From Streptomyces mirabilis (GTDB taxonomy: Bacteria; Actinomycetota; Actinomycetes; Streptomycetales; Streptomycetaceae): a stretch of 64,000 nt of DNA. The notes beneath the pieces were generated by a model. The model had not been told where the DNA came from, did not search any database, and saw nothing but the letters and a program-made list of their open reading frames with translations. Position numbers and translations under genes: made by a program. The DNA lies in assembly GCF_018310535.1 (NCBI RefSeq), contig NZ_CP074102.1:4278001-4342000 (forward strand). The letters run 5' to 3'. Below, one piece after another: positions 42,509-50,936 of this stretch; the first letter of the stretch is position 1, and every line of letters begins with the position of its first letter.

Positions 42509-43903
42509 CTATTCGCCGTCGGCAGCCTCCAAGGCCCGTTCAATCTGCTGGTTCGCCCGCTGCTGGTTACGGTGAATCGCCTTGGCGTAGAAGCGGAACA
42601 GGACCGCGATGCTGTGGCCTGCTCGGCGTGCGACTTCGGCCGGGGAGACGCCGGACTCAAGCCAGAGCGAGACACCCGCGTGGCGCAGGGAGTACGGCAC
42701 GTCAGCCAGCGGTGAGGCTGCCTCGGACTCCGTCAGCGCTGCGAGCCGGGCGGCCTTCCACGCCTCCCCGTACTCCTTGGACAGGAGGTGGCCACCCTGC
42801 GCGGCACGAAACAGCCGGCCATCCTCGGCGGTGCCGAACTCCTTGACGTGCTGGCGGACCAGGCGCACGAGAACCGGCGGAATCGGCACCGGCCGGGTCG
42901 CCTTACGGGCCCGCTTCTTCAGGCCGCGCGTATCGAACGACTCGCCTGTGTCGGTCCATCCGGAGCCGACTCGGGCCATGCTCGTGGAGAGCAGGACTTC
43001 ACCCCAGCCTTCTTCGGGAAGGGTGAAGTCATCCGCACAGAGACTGGCCGCCTCGCCAGGGCGATTGGCCGCGTAGTAGAGGCAGCCGAAGAACGCCGTC
43101 AGGTGCCGTCCGCGTTCGCCCTGCTCACCGACAGCGTCTATCAGCGCCTTCGCCAGCTTGGGGCCGGGGACGAACCGGAAGTTGATCTCGTCGTCGGTTT
43201 CGGGCGCGCTCCAGTCGACCTTGTCGAGGGGCAGGGCCGTCAGCAACTCCCGCTCCACCGCGTACCGGAGACAGTTGCTGAAGACCGTCCGCTTGCGGTT
43301 CACCGTGTTCTCGGCAGCGGCCGTGCCATCCTGCTTTAGCTTCAGCGCGTCGAGCGCCGTCCGCACCACCGAGGGCGTGTTGAGGTCGGTAATGTCCACG
43401 GACTTCCGGCCGATCCAGTCCAACGCGGCCACGATGTCGGCAGGCGGCTCTTCGACGTCGAGACGCGGCCTCAGCGTTCCGTCATCGCCGAGGACGAACC
43501 GGTAGACCCACGCGTAGAGCGCGATCCGGAGCACCTTCGGAACCGGAGCCCCGCGGTTGTCCTTGACCAGCTTCGGCGTGATGGTGGCGAGCGTGTCAGC
43601 GATGCTCGCGCGGTGCTTGGCCGAGGCGCCGGGCCACTTCATCTCGGCGTACGCGCGGGTGTGGGCGTACCAGGTGGAGGAGTTGAGCGCCTGGACTTCG
43701 GAGGCGGGCAGGCCGGTTTCCGTGTCGAACTGCTCGCGGTTGCGCAGGGCGGTCAGCAGCTCGGAGCGTCGACCGTCGGCCTGGGCCTTGATCTTGTAGC
43801 TCTTGGAGAAGGGGCGGGGGCCGACGCGCCACCGGAGCTGATAGGCCGCCGCGCGGTTGGGCCGCTTGCGGATGCCCCAGATCTGAACGTCGTAGGTCAG
43901 CAC
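42509..43903 (-). CDS. int: Tyrosine site-specific integrase of the AICE
   Basis: 464 residues from GTG at 43903. Arm-binding N-terminus (VQIWGIRKRPNRAAAYQLRWRVGPRPFSKSYKIKAQAD), a SAM-like core-binding domain, and a catalytic domain with Arg in NRPGEAASL, Arg407 in YSLRHAGVS, His430 in AGHSIAVLF and nucleophile Tyr439 in RFYAKAI. It recombines attP with the tRNA-Ser site. Overlaps xis by 7 bp, so the two are made together. Confidence 0.95.
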   Translation of the reverse strand: MLTYDVQIWGIRKRPNRAAAYQLRWRVGPRPFSKSYKIKAQADGRRSELLTALRNREQFDTETGLPASEVQALNSSTWYAHTRAYAEMKWPGASAKHRASIADTLATITPKLVKDNRGAPVPKVLRIALYAWVYRFVLGDDGTLRPRLDVEEPPADIVAALDWIGRKSVDITDLNTPSVVRTALDALKLKQDGTAAAENTVNRKRTVFSNCLRYAVERELLTALPLDKVDWSAPETDDEINFRFVPGPKLAKALIDAVGEQGERGRHLTAFFGCLYYAANRPGEAASLCADDFTLPEEGWGEVLLSTSMARVGSGWTDTGESFDTRGLKKRARKATRPVPIPPVLVRLVRQHVKEFGTAEDGRLFRAAQGGHLLSKEYGEAWKAARLAALTESEAASPLADVPYSLRHAGVSLWLESGVSPAEVARRAGHSIAVLFRFYAKAIHRNQQRANQQIERALEAADGE

Positions 43904-44103
43904 GCTTCCTGCACCTCGCAGGCGTCGAACCAGGCGTCGAGGTCGACCCGGCGTATGCGGATCTGGCCGTTGGGCAGCTTCAGGTGCCTGGGCGCCTGCC
44001 CCCGAGCGCGCATCCGGTAGAAGGCGGCGCGGGACACCCCGATCTCATCCAGCGCTTCGACCAGCTTCAGCGTCTGCTTGTCGGCCTTGGTTGGAGTGGT
44101 CAC
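43897..44103 (-). CDS. xis: Excisionase-like small HTH protein
   Basis: 68 residues from GTG at 44103, which overlaps the repSA stop (GTGA). MerR-like winged HTH of the phage excisionase type: LDEIGVSRAAFYRMRARGQAPRHLKLPNGQIRIRRVDLDAWFDACE. Position between rep and int is the standard one in pSAM2-type elements. Confidence 0.9.
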   Translation of the reverse strand: MTTPTKADKQTLKLVEALDEIGVSRAAFYRMRARGQAPRHLKLPNGQIRIRRVDLDAWFDACEVQEAC

Positions 44104-45563
44104 AGCCAGGGTTCTCCTTCGGACTTCGTGCGTTGGACGTGGGCCAGGTCGTGGCGAACCTGGGCGGCGAGAAGTTCTTCGCCGGGGCGGTAGCCGCTGC
44201 TCAGGTAGGTCCATGAGGAGTCGGTGACGAGAGTGGTGTTCTCGTCGTCGACGGGGAGGCCGGCCAGGGCGCGAGCGCGGTCGGCTTGTGCGGAGCGCCA
44301 GGCACGGCGTACGTCGCGGAGTGCGCCGAGGGTGGTGGAGTAGGCGCGGGACTTGCTGGAGAAGTGGCCTCGGAAGCCGAGCATGTGGGCCCACTTCCAG
44401 AGCTTGAGGTCGGCGAACTCCGGAAGGTGGCCGAGCGCCCAAGCGGTACGGATCATCTGGCGGGCGTGCTGCTGTACCGGGAGGTCGGTGAGGGGTTCGG
44501 CTTGGCCGGAGCCCTCGCAGTCGTCGCACAGGTCGCGGAAGCCGTCGGGGCCGCGTACGTAGCCGCGCCCGGAGCAGGGACGGCATACGAGGGTGCGGTC
44601 CACGGTGCCCGCGCCCTCGGCGTTCTTGGTGGCGTACTTGGCGACGTATCCGGCGACCTTGGCGTCCGTGAGTTCGCCGTCCCCCAAGGCGGAGATCTGA
44701 TCCACCTTGAAACGGTCGCCCCACCGGATGACGCGTTCGCCGACCGCGTCCGACTCGATGGTGAGCCGGGCACGGTCGACCGCCAGGCCGACGGCGACGC
44801 TAAGGGCGTCGAAGGTGGCCCAGGCTGGGGGCGAGGCGGTGTGGCCGTCGGGACCGTCGAAGCGGACGACCGCGTGGAAGTGGACCAGGCCGCGTTGCTG
44901 GTACTCGGCGACCTTGGCGAAGGAGACGCGGAGGGCCGCGTTGAGTGCCTTCTGCGTCATGCCGAGGTGCTCGGCGAGGGCGCGGCGGAGATAGGTCGTG
45001 AAGCGTGCCCAGAGGGCCCCGGCATGAGCGTTCCACAGCACGGCGCCGGTGTAGTCGTAGCTTGCCGGGTGCAGCGGGGTGCCGAGTTCGGGGGCGTCCT
45101 GGGGGTGGCTCTCGCCGCATGCGCAGGGGCGGGGCTTGCCCGCGTTGGTCGTGGGGCGGTTGTGGACGGGGCCGAAGGACGGGGCGGTGAGGGTGACGAA
45201 GGCACGGGGGTGGTCGCGGACGGCTTCGGCGACGTTCTTGCCGCCGGACAGTCCGGCCTTGATGAGGTGGTACGTGTCGGCGGCGTAGAGACGGGAGCAG
45301 GCGGGGCAGCGGGAGGCGCGGCGGTTGCCGCAGGTGGTGAGCAGGCGTCCGGAGGGTTCGTCCTCGGAGCGGTAGGAGCGGACCACTTGCTTGGTTGCCT
45401 GGTCGGTCGTGACCGTCCAGCCGTGCAGGTTGACGGGGCTTGAGCAGCCGCGCAGGTTGCGGATCTGCTCGGTCACGCGGTCGAAGTCGTCGGTCTTGGC
45501 CAGTTCGACCAGGTCCCGCAGGCCGGGGCTGATCACGTGGCGCAGGTCAAGGGAGCGGCGCAT
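44100..45563 (-). CDS. repSA: Rolling-circle replication initiator (RepSA-like)
   Basis: 487 residues from ATG at 45563. HUH metal motif in QRGLVHFHAVVRFDG (about residue 226). A Cys cluster (CGNRRASRCPACSR and a second pair CRPCSGRG/CDDCEGSG) forms zinc knuckles typical of streptomycete RepSA. The catalytic Tyr is likely in VAGYVAKYATKNA, which has the Y-x-x-K-Y-x-x-K layout. Nicks the double-strand origin and allows replication of the excised circle. Confidence 0.93.
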   Translation of the reverse strand: MRRSLDLRHVISPGLRDLVELAKTDDFDRVTEQIRNLRGCSSPVNLHGWTVTTDQATKQVVRSYRSEDEPSGRLLTTCGNRRASRCPACSRLYAADTYHLIKAGLSGGKNVAEAVRDHPRAFVTLTAPSFGPVHNRPTTNAGKPRPCACGESHPQDAPELGTPLHPASYDYTGAVLWNAHAGALWARFTTYLRRALAEHLGMTQKALNAALRVSFAKVAEYQQRGLVHFHAVVRFDGPDGHTASPPAWATFDALSVAVGLAVDRARLTIESDAVGERVIRWGDRFKVDQISALGDGELTDAKVAGYVAKYATKNAEGAGTVDRTLVCRPCSGRGYVRGPDGFRDLCDDCEGSGQAEPLTDLPVQQHARQMIRTAWALGHLPEFADLKLWKWAHMLGFRGHFSSKSRAYSTTLGALRDVRRAWRSAQADRARALAGLPVDDENTTLVTDSSWTYLSSGYRPGEELLAAQVRHDLAHVQRTKSEGEPWL

Positions 45564-45713
45564 GAGTGGCGGGGTGTCCCTTCTGGCGCGAGGGTGGGCC
45601 CGCGGGCAGCAGCGATTCAGTGCGCTCGGGCTGCTGCCCGCAGGCATGGCTGATCGGGCCCAGGGGCGGGCGAGGGTGTGAGGTGCCGGGGAGGGCGGCG
45701 GAAGGGGGCGGCC

Positions 45714-46412
45714 CTACAGGGCGGCGTGAAGTGCGGTGGCCATGGGCAGGCCGATGCCGAGTCGCAGCTTGAGCTGGGCCGCCGTGATGGGTTCGCCGTG
45801 CTCGGTGTGGTGGGACGTGGCGATGGAGCGGGCTTCGGTCAGTAGCGGCTCAGGCACCTTCAGCGCAGGCGAGGAGGGAGCCGGGGCGATGTGAGGAGTG
45901 ACCGGGGTCGGGGCCGGAACGGTGAGCGGCACCGCAGGGAGGGCTGTGTCAGAGGCTGTCTCAGGCTCCGACTCGATCTCGTCCGGCGAGGGCGCCGCTT
46001 CTGCGGGGCGCGCAACGGTGTGGAAGGCGCGCAGGAGCTGAGGGCCGACCGCGCCCCAGCCGAGGAGGAGCAGTGGGGCCACCGCGTCAACGGCGGCGCG
46101 ACCGTAGTGTCCGGCGACGATGGGTTCGGCGACGTTGAGGGCCAGGGTCAGCAAGCCGGAGAAGTGCATCAGACGGGTCGCAGCCGTCATCTGTTCGCCG
46201 GGCAGGCCGCGCAGTGAGAGATAGCGCAGAGCGACCAGGAGACCGACCACGGACAGGTCCACCATCGGAGCGATGAGCGGTGCGATCGGGCCGGGGACGC
46301 CCAGACGCAGAGCGAGGGACCAGACGTTGCCGAAGGAGAAGACGAACGCCAGCGCGGCAATGACGATCATGACGGCAGTGATGGTGCGCTGAGTGATCCG
46401 GTCCTCTGTCAT
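45714..46412 (-). CDS. Spd-type plasmid spread membrane protein (DUF2637)
   Basis: 232 residues. Four membrane segments in the first 130 residues (TAVMIVIAALAFVFSFGNVWSLAL, IAPLIAPMVDLSVVGLLVALRYL, LMHFSGLLTLALNVAEPIVAGHYG, AVAPLLLLGWGAVGPQLLRAF), followed by a Pro/Ala/Glu linker and a C-terminal winged-helix-like region (ITAAQLKLRLGIGLPMATALHAAL). DUF2637 proteins are the SpdB/Spd family that aids intramycelial spread after TraSA-mediated transfer. Confidence 0.88.
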   Translation of the reverse strand: MTEDRITQRTITAVMIVIAALAFVFSFGNVWSLALRLGVPGPIAPLIAPMVDLSVVGLLVALRYLSLRGLPGEQMTAATRLMHFSGLLTLALNVAEPIVAGHYGRAAVDAVAPLLLLGWGAVGPQLLRAFHTVARPAEAAPSPDEIESEPETASDTALPAVPLTVPAPTPVTPHIAPAPSSPALKVPEPLLTEARSIATSHHTEHGEPITAAQLKLRLGIGLPMATALHAAL

Positions 46413-46465
46413 GGGTGTTCACCTCACTTTCTTCGCTTGGCGTCGTGAACGTGCAGGGCGGTCGG

Positions 46466-47881
46466 TCAGGCCGCTTCGGCGTCGGCCTTGATCAGGTCCA
46501 GGTCTCCCACGGGAGAGCCGAGGACGGATTCGAGGAGGGCGTAGGGGTCGGCGGTGAGGTGTGCGGTCTGCTCGGCGACGCGGGCCGCGTCCACGTCCGG
46601 CACGTACGGCGTGCGGATGCGGGTGAAGCCGGGTTGGGACTGGTGGTTCATGGATGCGACGCCGACATAGGTGGGGTCCTGGAGGTTGATCGGGTTGGCG
46701 TCCGGCCATTCCCGGATCTCCTCGCCGAGCGCGGCCACGGCGGCTTCGGCGGTCTTCTGCGCGAAGCTCAGGCCCACCGGGCACACGTCGCGGATGAACG
46801 TCGGGATCGCGTCGCCGGTGGACTTCTGGGTGGTGAGGATGACGAGCAGGCCAACGGAACGGCCCTTCTTCACCAGGTCCTCGACGAGCCGGGCATTCTC
46901 CGCAGCCAACGCGGCGAGCTTCTTGGTCTTCGGGTCGCTCCCCTTGTGGTCGCGGAAGTAGGTGTGGGCTTCGTCGACGATCAGCACGACGAGCGGCCAG
47001 CGGTCGGACGGGCCGATGTCCCACATGGACTTCACTCCGAGCACCGTGCGCACCGACGCGGACCGAGCACGCCGCAGCTCCACCAACCGACGGAACAGCC
47101 TGTTGGCCTCTTCCAGGTCATCGCCCACGAAGGCGAACATGCGCTGGACCCAGTCGGCATAGTCGCCTTCGTACGCAGCCGACACCTTGCCGTCCGCGCA
47201 GGCGAACTGCACCGCACGCGAGGGCGCCCAGTCCGAGAGAAGCCGGTTGACCAGGCTGGTCTTACCGAAGCCGGGAAGACCGGCCACGGTCACGCCGGGC
47301 ACCTGTGTGAGGTTCACCGACACAGGCTGTGCGTACTCGTCCAGGCCCAGATCCCACCGGGCTGTCTCGTCCGGTACTTCACCTGTGGGGTGGTGCTCGG
47401 TGGGGAACTTCAGCGGATCGAGTCGCACACCCCGGATGACTACCTGCCCAGGCTTGTCCTGGGTGACTGCGACCCGCGTGCAGCGCCACGCGTCCGCGAG
47501 GTGCGGGGCCGCCCTCTGGAATTGTTCGAGCCCCACGCCGGGCAGGCAGTTCGCCCGCGCGATCACTCCGTACGCGTCGTGCTTCACCCTCAAAGCGGGT
47601 ATGAGGACGCGCGGCTTGATGGGCTTGCCGTTCGTGTTCGCCAGCGACGCCAGTGCGGTCGGGGTCTTGTCCGTGGCCGACAGCTTGAGCATCGGTGCGA
47701 GACGCTTCCAGCCCCACCGCACACGTACGGCCTGCCGGATCGACTGCCGGGTCATGGCGTCGGCGCGCAGGTAGCGGACCACCCACCACACCGCCCATCC
47801 GACGAGCACGGCAAGTGCCAGATCGACGACGAGCGGGCCGTAGCCGAGGACGCCTTCCGCCGGGGCGTTCGGATCCTTCAT
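46466..47881 (-). CDS. traSA: FtsK/SpoIIIE-type DNA transfer protein (TraSA)
   Basis: 471 residues. N-terminal membrane segment (LVVDLALAVLVGWAVWWVVRYL). Motor domain with Walker A AGLPGFGKTSLVN (about 195-207), Walker B LVVLIVDEAHTYF, and a sensor TTQKSTGDAIPTFIRD. C-terminal gamma-like tail is short. Known family role: hexameric pump that moves double-stranded plasmid DNA between hyphae. Its ATG overlaps the stop of the small upstream gene (ATGA). Confidence 0.95.
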   Translation of the reverse strand: MKDPNAPAEGVLGYGPLVVDLALAVLVGWAVWWVVRYLRADAMTRQSIRQAVRVRWGWKRLAPMLKLSATDKTPTALASLANTNGKPIKPRVLIPALRVKHDAYGVIARANCLPGVGLEQFQRAAPHLADAWRCTRVAVTQDKPGQVVIRGVRLDPLKFPTEHHPTGEVPDETARWDLGLDEYAQPVSVNLTQVPGVTVAGLPGFGKTSLVNRLLSDWAPSRAVQFACADGKVSAAYEGDYADWVQRMFAFVGDDLEEANRLFRRLVELRRARSASVRTVLGVKSMWDIGPSDRWPLVVLIVDEAHTYFRDHKGSDPKTKKLAALAAENARLVEDLVKKGRSVGLLVILTTQKSTGDAIPTFIRDVCPVGLSFAQKTAEAAVAALGEEIREWPDANPINLQDPTYVGVASMNHQSQPGFTRIRTPYVPDVDAARVAEQTAHLTADPYALLESVLGSPVGDLDLIKADAEAA

Positions 47882-48098
47882 ATGCGCTTCTCCAACGGGT
47901 TGTAAAGGAAGGCCACGAGAGCCGATTCGAGGGCCGCCCGATCCGCCGAGACGCCGAGACGTCGAGGCGGGGGTAGCCGTAGCCGACGAGCACGGCCGCT
48001 ACCGAGTTCACGAGCGATTCGGTGAACCGGGCATCCGGCCCGGCGTGAGGCAGCGGGTAGCTGCGCTCAGCGCCGGACCGGTGAGCCGTGCCGCTCAC
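47878..48098 (-). pseudogene. Small AICE transfer-region gene broken by an 8-bp duplication
   Basis: GTG at 48098 overlaps the upstream gene (GTGA) and the expected stop at 47878 overlaps traSA (ATGA), so both ends are coupled as in an intact gene. The start frame reads to ...LVGYGYPRLDVSA and then loses frame at a tandem duplication CGCCGAGA|CGCCGAGA (47944-47959). Removing one copy gives a 70-residue protein ending DRAALESALVAFLYNPLEKRI, which looks coherent. The gene is therefore frameshifted here, or there is a sequencing error. Confidence 0.75.
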
Positions 48099-48445
48099 GC
48101 CGCCTCAGACGTCGGGGACACCAGGTCCAGCCGACCCGCGCGGTAGGCGATGCCGTCCGAGAGCGAGCCGTTGAAGATCCGCGCCCACGGGGTGGCGAAC
48201 AGTTCGACCGGCATGACCGGGACACCCGGCCGAAGGCCGTTGGGCAGACCGGTCTCCGGAACGGTGATCTTCAGAGCCTCGGCACGGTCCTCCTCCATGA
48301 AGAAGAGGGTGATCGTGTAGAGCTTCGCGCCGGTCTCACGGTCGGTCGCGAACTGCGTCTTCTCCTGGTCCGCGTACTTCGGCACCGGCAGGGTGCCGAC
48401 CATGAACGACGAGGTAGGGAGCAGGCCAACACGGATGCGTGCCAT
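48095..48445 (-). CDS. Small conserved AICE protein, unknown
   Basis: 116 residues from ATG at 48445 (AAAGGA upstream). MARIRVGLLPTSSFMVGTLPVPKYADQEKTQFATDRETGAKLYTITLF... A beta-rich protein of the kind regularly found first in the AICE transfer operon; function not known to me. It is divergent from the GntR gene and shares its operator region, so it is probably repressed by it. Confidence 0.8.
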   Translation of the reverse strand: MARIRVGLLPTSSFMVGTLPVPKYADQEKTQFATDRETGAKLYTITLFFMEEDRAEALKITVPETGLPNGLRPGVPVMPVELFATPWARIFNGSLSDGIAYRAGRLDLVSPTSEAA

Positions 48446-48503
48446 GGGAGTTGATCCTTTCGATTGCGCTCCACCAGAGCGGCGGGGCGTGATCACCATT
48501 GAA

Positions 48504-48573
48504 CATAGCTGACCTAGCAGTGTCAAGTGAATCGGGTGAGCTAGGTGTCAGCTGACATAGGCCACCTATGTCA
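48504..48573. promoter_or_regulatory. Palindromic operator region of the AICE GntR regulator
   Basis: Three overlapping dyads. CTGACATAGG-CCA-CCTATGTCAG (48551-48573) has perfect 10-bp arms. TGTCAGCTGACA (48545-48556) is a perfect 12-bp palindrome. AGCTGACCTAG (48506-48516) is repeated inverted as CTAGGTGTCAGCT (48540-48552). All share TGAC-A-TAGG-like half sites, between divergent genes starting at 48445 and 48616. Fits KorSA-type autoregulation and control of the transfer operon. Confidence 0.8.
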
Positions 48574-48615
48574 GTGGGGTGTGCTACGGGTGCTAGGAAT
48601 CGCTACTCTTGGGCC

Positions 48616-49098
48616 ATGAGCCCCGCGCCAGAGAGCAAGCAGGACCGCCGGCCGCCGTATCAGCACGCTGCCGACGAGCTTCGGCGCGACATCTTGCAGG
48701 GGCGGATCAAGCCGGGCGAGCAGATGCCGTCCATTCGCGAGCTACAGGAACGCTTTGGCGTCGCCAACATGACCGCGAGGGCCGCGCTCAACGTGCTGCG
48801 CGATGACGGCTTGATCTACACGATCCATGGCCGGGGCAGCTTCGTCGCAGACCACGATGCCGGCGGCGAGTTCTCCGCGAACTACAACGCTCCAGCCTGG
48901 TACTTGGCGAACAAGGACGGGAAGCCCCACCAGGAGCAACAGGGGGAAGGAGGACCCGACGACGCCGAAGCCGCCGGGGCCACCCTCACTGAAATGCTCA
49001 CAGCGCTACGCGACGAGATCCGTGCCCTCAGCGCTGATCATCAGGAGCTGCGCCGTGAGGTCGAGGATCTGAAGGCTGCTCAGCAGTCGAAGCCGTAG
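48616..49098 (+). CDS. korSA: GntR-family repressor (KorSA-like)
   Basis: 160 residues from ATG at 48616. N-terminal GntR winged HTH: YQHAADELRRDILQGRIKPGEQMPSIRELQERFGVANMTARAALNVLRDDGLIYTIHGRGSFV. The effector domain is replaced by a short linker and a C-terminal coiled coil (LTEMLTALRDEIRALSADHQELRREVEDLKAAQQ). In pSAM2 KorSA represses the activator and its own gene to keep the element integrated; the role here is inferred from position and family. Confidence 0.9.
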   Translation: MSPAPESKQDRRPPYQHAADELRRDILQGRIKPGEQMPSIRELQERFGVANMTARAALNVLRDDGLIYTIHGRGSFVADHDAGGEFSANYNAPAWYLANKDGKPHQEQQGEGGPDDAEAAGATLTEMLTALRDEIRALSADHQELRREVEDLKAAQQSKP

Positions 49099-49255
49099 TC
49101 CTGAGCTGGGCCACTTCCTCTCGCAACTCCTTGGTCTCCTTGCTGAGGCGGCCGACCATGGCCCGCATCTCCCTGATCAGCGCGGCCATCTGATCCGTGT
49201 CCCCGACGTGAATGCTGGTCAACCCCATTTCGTTGTCCGGTATGTGCTCGGTCAT
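49028..49255 (-). CDS. Small coiled-coil protein, antisense overlap with korSA
   Basis: 75 residues from ATG at 49255. MTEHIPDNEMGLTSIHVGDTDQMAALIREMRAMVGRLSKETKELREEVAQLRT: heptad pattern over residues 20-53. Its 3' end overlaps the korSA 3' end by 71 bp on the other strand, so coiled-coil tails are coded on both strands nearby. The protein looks real by composition; the ribosome binding site (GGGGAG, 2 nt) is poorly spaced. Confidence 0.55.
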   Translation of the reverse strand: MTEHIPDNEMGLTSIHVGDTDQMAALIREMRAMVGRLSKETKELREEVAQLRTTASTAEQPSDPRPHGAAPDDQR

Positions 49256-49888
49256 CGCTCCCCGCTTGCCGCCGTGCCGTCGTTCCGTACCGCGCTTGCT
49301 CGAACCGGGGGCTGGCCCACGGCATCCGCGTGTCTCTCAGGTTGATCGACCACTGCCCTGTGGGCTGTTCAGAGTTTCTTTACTGGATCAAGGCGGCCCG
49401 CCTACGGCGGTCCGCGCGCGCTGGCGGCCACAGGCCGCCGCCGCTCCCTGTCTCCGCCACCGCTCCGGCGGCCCCCGGCCACTCAGCGCGCAACACCGCC
49501 AAGGCGGACGGCCAGAGCAGGAAGCAACCCGACCAGCCCGAGCACCAGGACCATGCCGAGTCGCGCTGAGAGCGACCACACCGTCCCATCGGCCGCCGTT
49601 CTGCAACCGGGACCCGAGGCTGCGCCAAGCACCGTGCGTGGGTCGACAACGCGCAGGCCGGAAGGGGCGCGGTCTGTGTCGTATTCGGGAAGCGTGGCTG
49701 AGGCCGGTACGGGGTTGCTGGAGACACACGTGACGGGTGCTCGTTCGGCGCACCCACCGCTATGGCTGACTTTCGGTGGCTGAGGCCAGAACCGTTTTGC
49801 CGTCGGCCGTACTGCAAGGGTCGTCCTCTCCAACTCGACAACAGGAAGCCAGGGTTGTAGCCGCACCCGCATCCGAGCACGCCGACCG
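49256..49888. other. Non-coding stretch in the element
   Basis: 633 bp without a convincing gene. On the minus strand, 49483-49584 would encode a 33-residue hydrophobic peptide (VWSLSARLGMVLVLGLVGLLPALAVRLGGVAR) starting GTG, but with no ribosome binding site. RCR elements keep single-strand or incompatibility loci in such spacers. I see no iterons. Confidence 0.45.
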
Positions 49889-49986
49889 CCCCGGTACCAT
49901 CGGCACCGGGGTCCTGATCAGGGATTCCACGACCGGACCACCCGGAATGCTGTCCAGGCTGAGGGGTGGTCCGGTCTTTTGTTGTT
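49889..49986 (+). ncRNA. Candidate structured RNA: three hairpins ending in a terminator
   Basis: In succession: CCCCGGT...ACCGGGG (49889-49911, 7-bp stem), CCTGATCAGG (49913-49922 region, self-complementary), and a 13-bp stem GACCGGACCACCC / GGGTGGTCCGGTC (49931-49943 with 49964-49976) followed by TTTTGTTGTT. The U-tract is on the plus strand, but no plus-strand protein gene lies upstream within 790 bp, so the terminator seems to end an untranslated RNA. Confidence 0.5.
49931..49986 (+). terminator. Strong intrinsic terminator, plus strand
   Basis: Perfect 13-bp stem with 20-nt loop and a T-rich tail, as described for the candidate RNA. Confidence 0.85.
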
Positions 49987-50029
49987 GGCTTCGCCGCGCG
50001 AGCGGCACGGATGAATCAGGGCTTTGGGA

Positions 50030-50866
50030 TCAGCTCAGGGCTTTGCCCACCTCGTAGATGGTGGGCCGATCCTCGGGGGCGTGGCTGAGCATCGCGTCGA
50101 TCAGCTCGCCCAGCTCACCAGGCGCCTTCACGGGACGACGCCCACCGTTCGCCACCGCTTCTCTCTGCACGGGGCGCGGAGCGTCGTCCGGGTATTCGAC
50201 CGCCCGCCAGCCGGTGGCGGAGATGAGCAGGGAGGCGCCGAGTGCGTAGATGTCGGCTTCCTGCGTGGGCTCGGCTTCACCGGTGGCGAGCACGCTGCGC
50301 GCGATCTCCGGTGCCTCGTAGTGGACGAGGCAGCCGCGGAACGGGAAGTCGTACCCCTCGGGCACTTGTCCGCCCCGGGCAAGGGCGAGGTCGATAAGGT
50401 GCGTCCGTCCCGGCCCGATGATGAAGTGCGCGGGCTGCACGTCGCCGTGGGCCCAGCCCTTCGCGTGGAGCTCGGCCAGCGCTTCCACACATCCCAGCGC
50501 CACGCTGGTGTGCGGTTCGATGGACGAGTCTCGCCCACGGCATGGCTCCCACAGCCTGTATAGGTCCGGCCCTTCATGCCACGGCTGGAAGTTCCACGTT
50601 CCGCGCTCCCATTCGCCGTACGCGATCTCATCGAAGCCGAGGCGATGCAGCACGGCTCCCTCGCGTGCGGGCGCGAGCGCAGTCCAGGGCTGGGCAGGCC
50701 AGTCGGCGGTGGCCTCGATGGGATAGCCGAGTTTCACGGCGTAGTGGCCCCGAGGGCTCTCCACCTCCCAGACCGTGGAGCCCCGACGGTTGATGACCAG
50801 GTGCTGAGCCGTGGGCATGAGCGCGTCGAGCACCACGATCGGCAGTTCAGCGGTTGAGCCGGGCAA
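50030..50866 (-). CDS. Protein-kinase-like phosphotransferase, degenerate
   Basis: 278 residues from TTG at 50866, chosen because GGAAGGAG lies 8 nt upstream; no ATG or GTG start fits better. N-lobe Lys45 in HYAVKLGY and a helix-C Glu (APAREGAVLHRLG). The catalytic loop reads AHGDVQPAHFII: HGD (Asp142) as in aminoglycoside-type kinases, but His147 where Asn is expected. The DFG position reads IDLALAR. EADIYALGASLL and APEDRP are the usual F- and H/I-helix motifs. Kinase or pseudokinase. 70 bp downstream of the small CxxxC-tailed protein. Confidence 0.82.
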   Translation of the reverse strand: MPGSTAELPIVVLDALMPTAQHLVINRRGSTVWEVESPRGHYAVKLGYPIEATADWPAQPWTALAPAREGAVLHRLGFDEIAYGEWERGTWNFQPWHEGPDLYRLWEPCRGRDSSIEPHTSVALGCVEALAELHAKGWAHGDVQPAHFIIGPGRTHLIDLALARGGQVPEGYDFPFRGCLVHYEAPEIARSVLATGEAEPTQEADIYALGASLLISATGWRAVEYPDDAPRPVQREAVANGGRRPVKAPGELGELIDAMLSHAPEDRPTIYEVGKALS

Positions 50867-50936
50867 CGTCTCTTCTCCTTCCGAGCGAACGCGGCCGACC
50901 ACGAGTCGAGGCCGGCCGCATCGCTGTTGTCGTGTG

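Noticed and set aside
47379..48098. 239-residue protein read straight through the duplication
   Set aside because: It would run 500 bp into traSA in another frame as an Arg/Pro-rich sequence; the 70-residue restored frame with coupled ends is better.
49483..49584. 33-residue hydrophobic peptide gene on the minus strand
   Set aside because: No ribosome binding site and weak codon bias; described only as part of the spacer.
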